From IMG/VR virus record IMGVR_UViG_3300006100_000054, positions 1 to 30,180 of that record: a stretch of DNA of 30,180 bases; one strand, given 5' to 3'. Below the pieces are notes generated by a model. That model was not told the DNA's origin. It was given only the letters and a program-made list of their open reading frames with translations, and did no database searches. Both the position numbers and the translations under genes were made by a program. Each line of letters opens with the position of its first letter. Position 1 is the stretch's first letter. Of the stretch, positions 28,652 to 30,180 are shown in pieces. The stretch comes from a virus.

Positions 28652-29637
28652 TCTGGATACCTTGCTGTTAAAAAATCTACAAAACCTTGTATGTTATCAC
28701 TGATACGCTTTAAATCGTATTTGCCGCAGAACTTCATAAACTTAGTTCCAATCTGCGGTATATCTTTTGCTACGCTGTTGGCGGCAATAGTTTCGGCTAT
28801 CCATAGTTTAACATGATCGGGCTGTGCTGTTAAATCTACTAATTGTACATTACGTAGATAGTCATCTAATACACGATGTTCAACACCGTTATGATCAGTC
28901 CAACGCTGTAACATTAGATTATTCCACGCAAAGCCTTTTTTATCGCGGTCTTCGTAGGCTTCGGTGAGCCCAACTTTATTTTTACTTCCAACTTTCCTGA
29001 CCCCCGGGAACGCACTGAATATGTTGTCTGTGGGGTCACCTCGCATACACTTTTCAAAAAGGATCCAAGCTGGATTAGGGATGGTTTTGTTTTCTTTAGT
29101 TTTTTTATCTTTGACTGGGGCACCTTTTTTGTCAAATATGCCTTCAATAGTGTGGAGTTCATCTGCGATCCCGTTGTATTGCGTTACATTTGTTGCTAAC
29201 AGTTGATGAAAATCTGTGTCGCTACTGACAATCACATGCTCATCCTGTGGGTGTGCCTGTATCCATCCTGCCACCAGGTCATCTGCTTCCAACGACTCGT
29301 GCCGGAGAACAGTACAATTGGACTTTTCGTAAAAGAACGTTTTAAGTTCATCAAAACTTTCCCAGAACAAACGATCTTCTTCTTGTTCTGTTTCTGTAAG
29401 TGCTGCTCTCGCAACCGCACGGTTTGCTTTATACGGGGCATAGAAATCCTTACGCCAGCTACGGCCTTCTAAACATATTACCACGTGATCGGCCCGTTGA
29501 TCACGATAGGCTTTAGCAATACTGCTAAGTGTTACGTGTACAGCGAAACCCAAACGGTCCCATGTATCACTCTGACGATGTGCCGCATGACGAGCACGGA
29601 AAAAGGTATTGGCGGTGTCTACAATTAGATATTTCAT
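28648..29637 (-). CDS. rnh: 5'-3' exonuclease, RNase H/FEN type
   Basis: A 329-residue member of the FEN/T4 RNase H family. Metal-binding residues appear in order: Asp7 (LIVDTANTFF), the WRKDFYAPYKANR arch segment (61-73), SLEADDLVAG (Glu117, Asp119, Asp120), SSDTDFHQL (Asp140, Asp142) and RGDPTDN (Asp201, Asp204). The helix-hairpin-helix FPGVRKVGSK follows and binds duplex DNA. It removes RNA primers and 5' flaps during phage replication. The length fits T4 rnh (about 305) with a modest extension. It is transcribed from its own TTGACA promoter; the -10 ends six bases before the ATG, leaving no room for a ribosome site. Confidence 0.93.
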   Translation of the reverse strand: MKYLIVDTANTFFRARHAAHRQSDTWDRLGFAVHVTLSSIAKAYRDQRADHVVICLEGRSWRKDFYAPYKANRAVARAALTETEQEEDRLFWESFDELKTFFYEKSNCTVLRHESLEADDLVAGWIQAHPQDEHVIVSSDTDFHQLLATNVTQYNGIADELHTIEGIFDKKGAPVKDKKTKENKTIPNPAWILFEKCMRGDPTDNIFSAFPGVRKVGSKNKVGLTEAYEDRDKKGFAWNNLMLQRWTDHNGVEHRVLDDYLRNVQLVDLTAQPDHVKLWIAETIAANSVAKDIPQIGTKFMKFCGKYDLKRISDNIQGFVDFLTARYPE

Positions 29638-29643
29638 GTAGTT

Positions 29644-29672
29644 ATAATAGCATATATTGATTATTGTGTCAA
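29644..29672 (-). promoter_or_regulatory. Promoter of the exonuclease gene (TTGACA)
   Basis: Minus-strand TTGACA (29667-29672, a perfect -35), a 17-base spacer and TATTAT (29644-29649). The -35 lies inside the last codons of the upstream gene. The predicted start of transcription coincides with the ATG at 29637. Confidence 0.75.
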
Positions 29673-30180
29673 TAACTGTTGGATATATTTTTGGTATAAA
29701 AATTTGGCCCAGGCACGATGTGCATCGGCACCATAATGGTATGAATCTGGGCGAACTGTTTTAAATCCTTGATTTTTTAACCAATAATAGTAGGTATAGT
29801 CTTGATTGTACGGTTCGATGTAACAGTCATCCCAGTCAAATTTTGGTGGCGGAACTGGCATAGAATGGCTGGTAATTTGTCCTGTGCCAATTGGAGCAAA
29901 GTCTGTATAGGTATTAAAAAATAAATGTTTTACGTTGAGTTCGTTGAGCTTGGTGTGAAAATCAAATATTCGATTATGCCAGGCAACCATTTTAAGTTCT
30001 CTGGTGACATAGTCCTGATCGATAACCCATTGTTTGTATTTATCTGCTAATTCTGACGGAACTGTATCACTACCCCCGGCGGTAACTTGATAGTAAGTAC
30101 CGTTGTGTAACCACTCTTCTCGTTCCCAGGTACTCCATCCAATTATGATAAGATCGGGTTTCTGTACAGGCAATCCTTGT
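29661..30180 (-). CDS. SGNH-like protein (4), start outside window
   Basis: The frame is open to the window edge; the TTG at 30173 is probably internal, so the N-terminal GDS block is not visible. The remainder has IIIGWSTWEREEW, which parallels VSWTFPGRYEF and CAWTDVARLDL of the SGNH-like genes at 5171 and 6080, and ends with PDSYHYGADAHRAWAKF, where Asp and His would be the last catalytic block. It is therefore most likely a further member of that phage family. The middle (WHNRIFDFHTKLNELNVKHLFFNTY) is a helix and strand as expected for the fold. It is followed by the exonuclease promoter, whose -35 overlaps its last codons. Confidence 0.78.
   Translation of the reverse strand, partial: QGLPVQKPDLIIIGWSTWEREEWLHNGTYYQVTAGGSDTVPSELADKYKQWVIDQDYVTRELKMVAWHNRIFDFHTKLNELNVKHLFFNTYTDFAPIGTGQITSHSMPVPPPKFDWDDCYIEPYNQDYTYYYWLKNQGFKTVRPDSYHYGADAHRAWAKFLYQKYIQQLLTQ

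Noticed and set aside
28914-29162. Minus-strand ORF of 82 codons, lysine-rich
   Set aside because: Shadow frame inside the 5'-3' exonuclease, whose metal-binding motifs on both sides fix the real frame.
1-30180. tRNA genes, CRISPR arrays, insertion sequences or attachment sites
   Set aside because: I scanned gaps and strand changes for cloverleaf-like sequence, regularly spaced repeats, transposase motifs and terminal inverted repeats and saw none. The gaps are too short for most of these. A dedicated tRNA search was not possible here.

Overview
The window looks like part of a tailed-phage genome of the large T4-like marine myovirus type. The evidence is dense coding on long unidirectional gene strings, with ATGA and other short overlaps nearly everywhere and no intergenic stretch over about 120 bases. 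Many tiny genes resemble conserved unknowns that I recall from T4-like cyanophages and other marine myoviruses. Phage-type nucleotide genes (dihydrofolate reductase, thymidylate synthase, a RNase H/FEN-type 5'-3' exonuclease) and a lysis-type SleB hydrolase are also present. No terminase, capsid, portal or polymerase gene is in view, so the phage assignment is an inference; the host cannot be told from the window. No tRNA, CRISPR array or insertion sequence was seen.

Region 1 (1-9242, + strand) is an accessory biosynthetic cluster read as one overlapping string. It holds three radical SAM enzymes of the twitch/SPASM type, two related partner proteins of unknown function placed between and after them, two SGNH-hydrolase-like proteins separated by a 33-residue gene, an O-carbamoyltransferase, a fused APS-kinase-like/nucleotidyltransferase, and a small DUF2061 membrane protein.

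Region 2 (9188-13186) changes strand. A glycosyltransferase-like gene on the minus strand converges on region 1 with overlapping ends, and it diverges from a three-repeat protein with both start codons inside one CATG. A flavin-dependent halogenase of the tryptophan-halogenase family follows on the plus strand.

Region 3 (13174-30180) is entirely minus strand. Reading in the direction of transcription (high to low coordinates) it has: an SGNH-like protein cut by the window edge; the 5'-3' exonuclease with its own TTGACA promoter; a run of small phage genes (28651 to 25896); a signal-anchored SleB hydrolase; an operon of a possible PD-(D/E)XK nuclease, an ABC-ATPase/GNAT fusion and a RelE/YafQ-like protein; four short transcription units (a 50-residue gene, two unknowns and MoxR ATPase) and then a VWA metallopeptidase, each with a near-perfect sigma70-type promoter; then more small genes; then DHFR, ThyA, a sugar-nucleotide epimerase and a DegT aminotransferase.

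Taken together, regions 1 and 2 plus the epimerase/aminotransferase pair look like a pathway that builds or decorates a sugar-like or peptide-like compound, possibly for the virion surface or the host envelope. The enzymes are recognisable but the product is unknown. The most unusual items are the radical SAM/partner-protein cluster, the nuclease-like/ABC-GNAT/RelE-like operon, and two classes of repeated promoters, one of which carries a shared upstream box in front of the MoxR, VWA and SleB genes.
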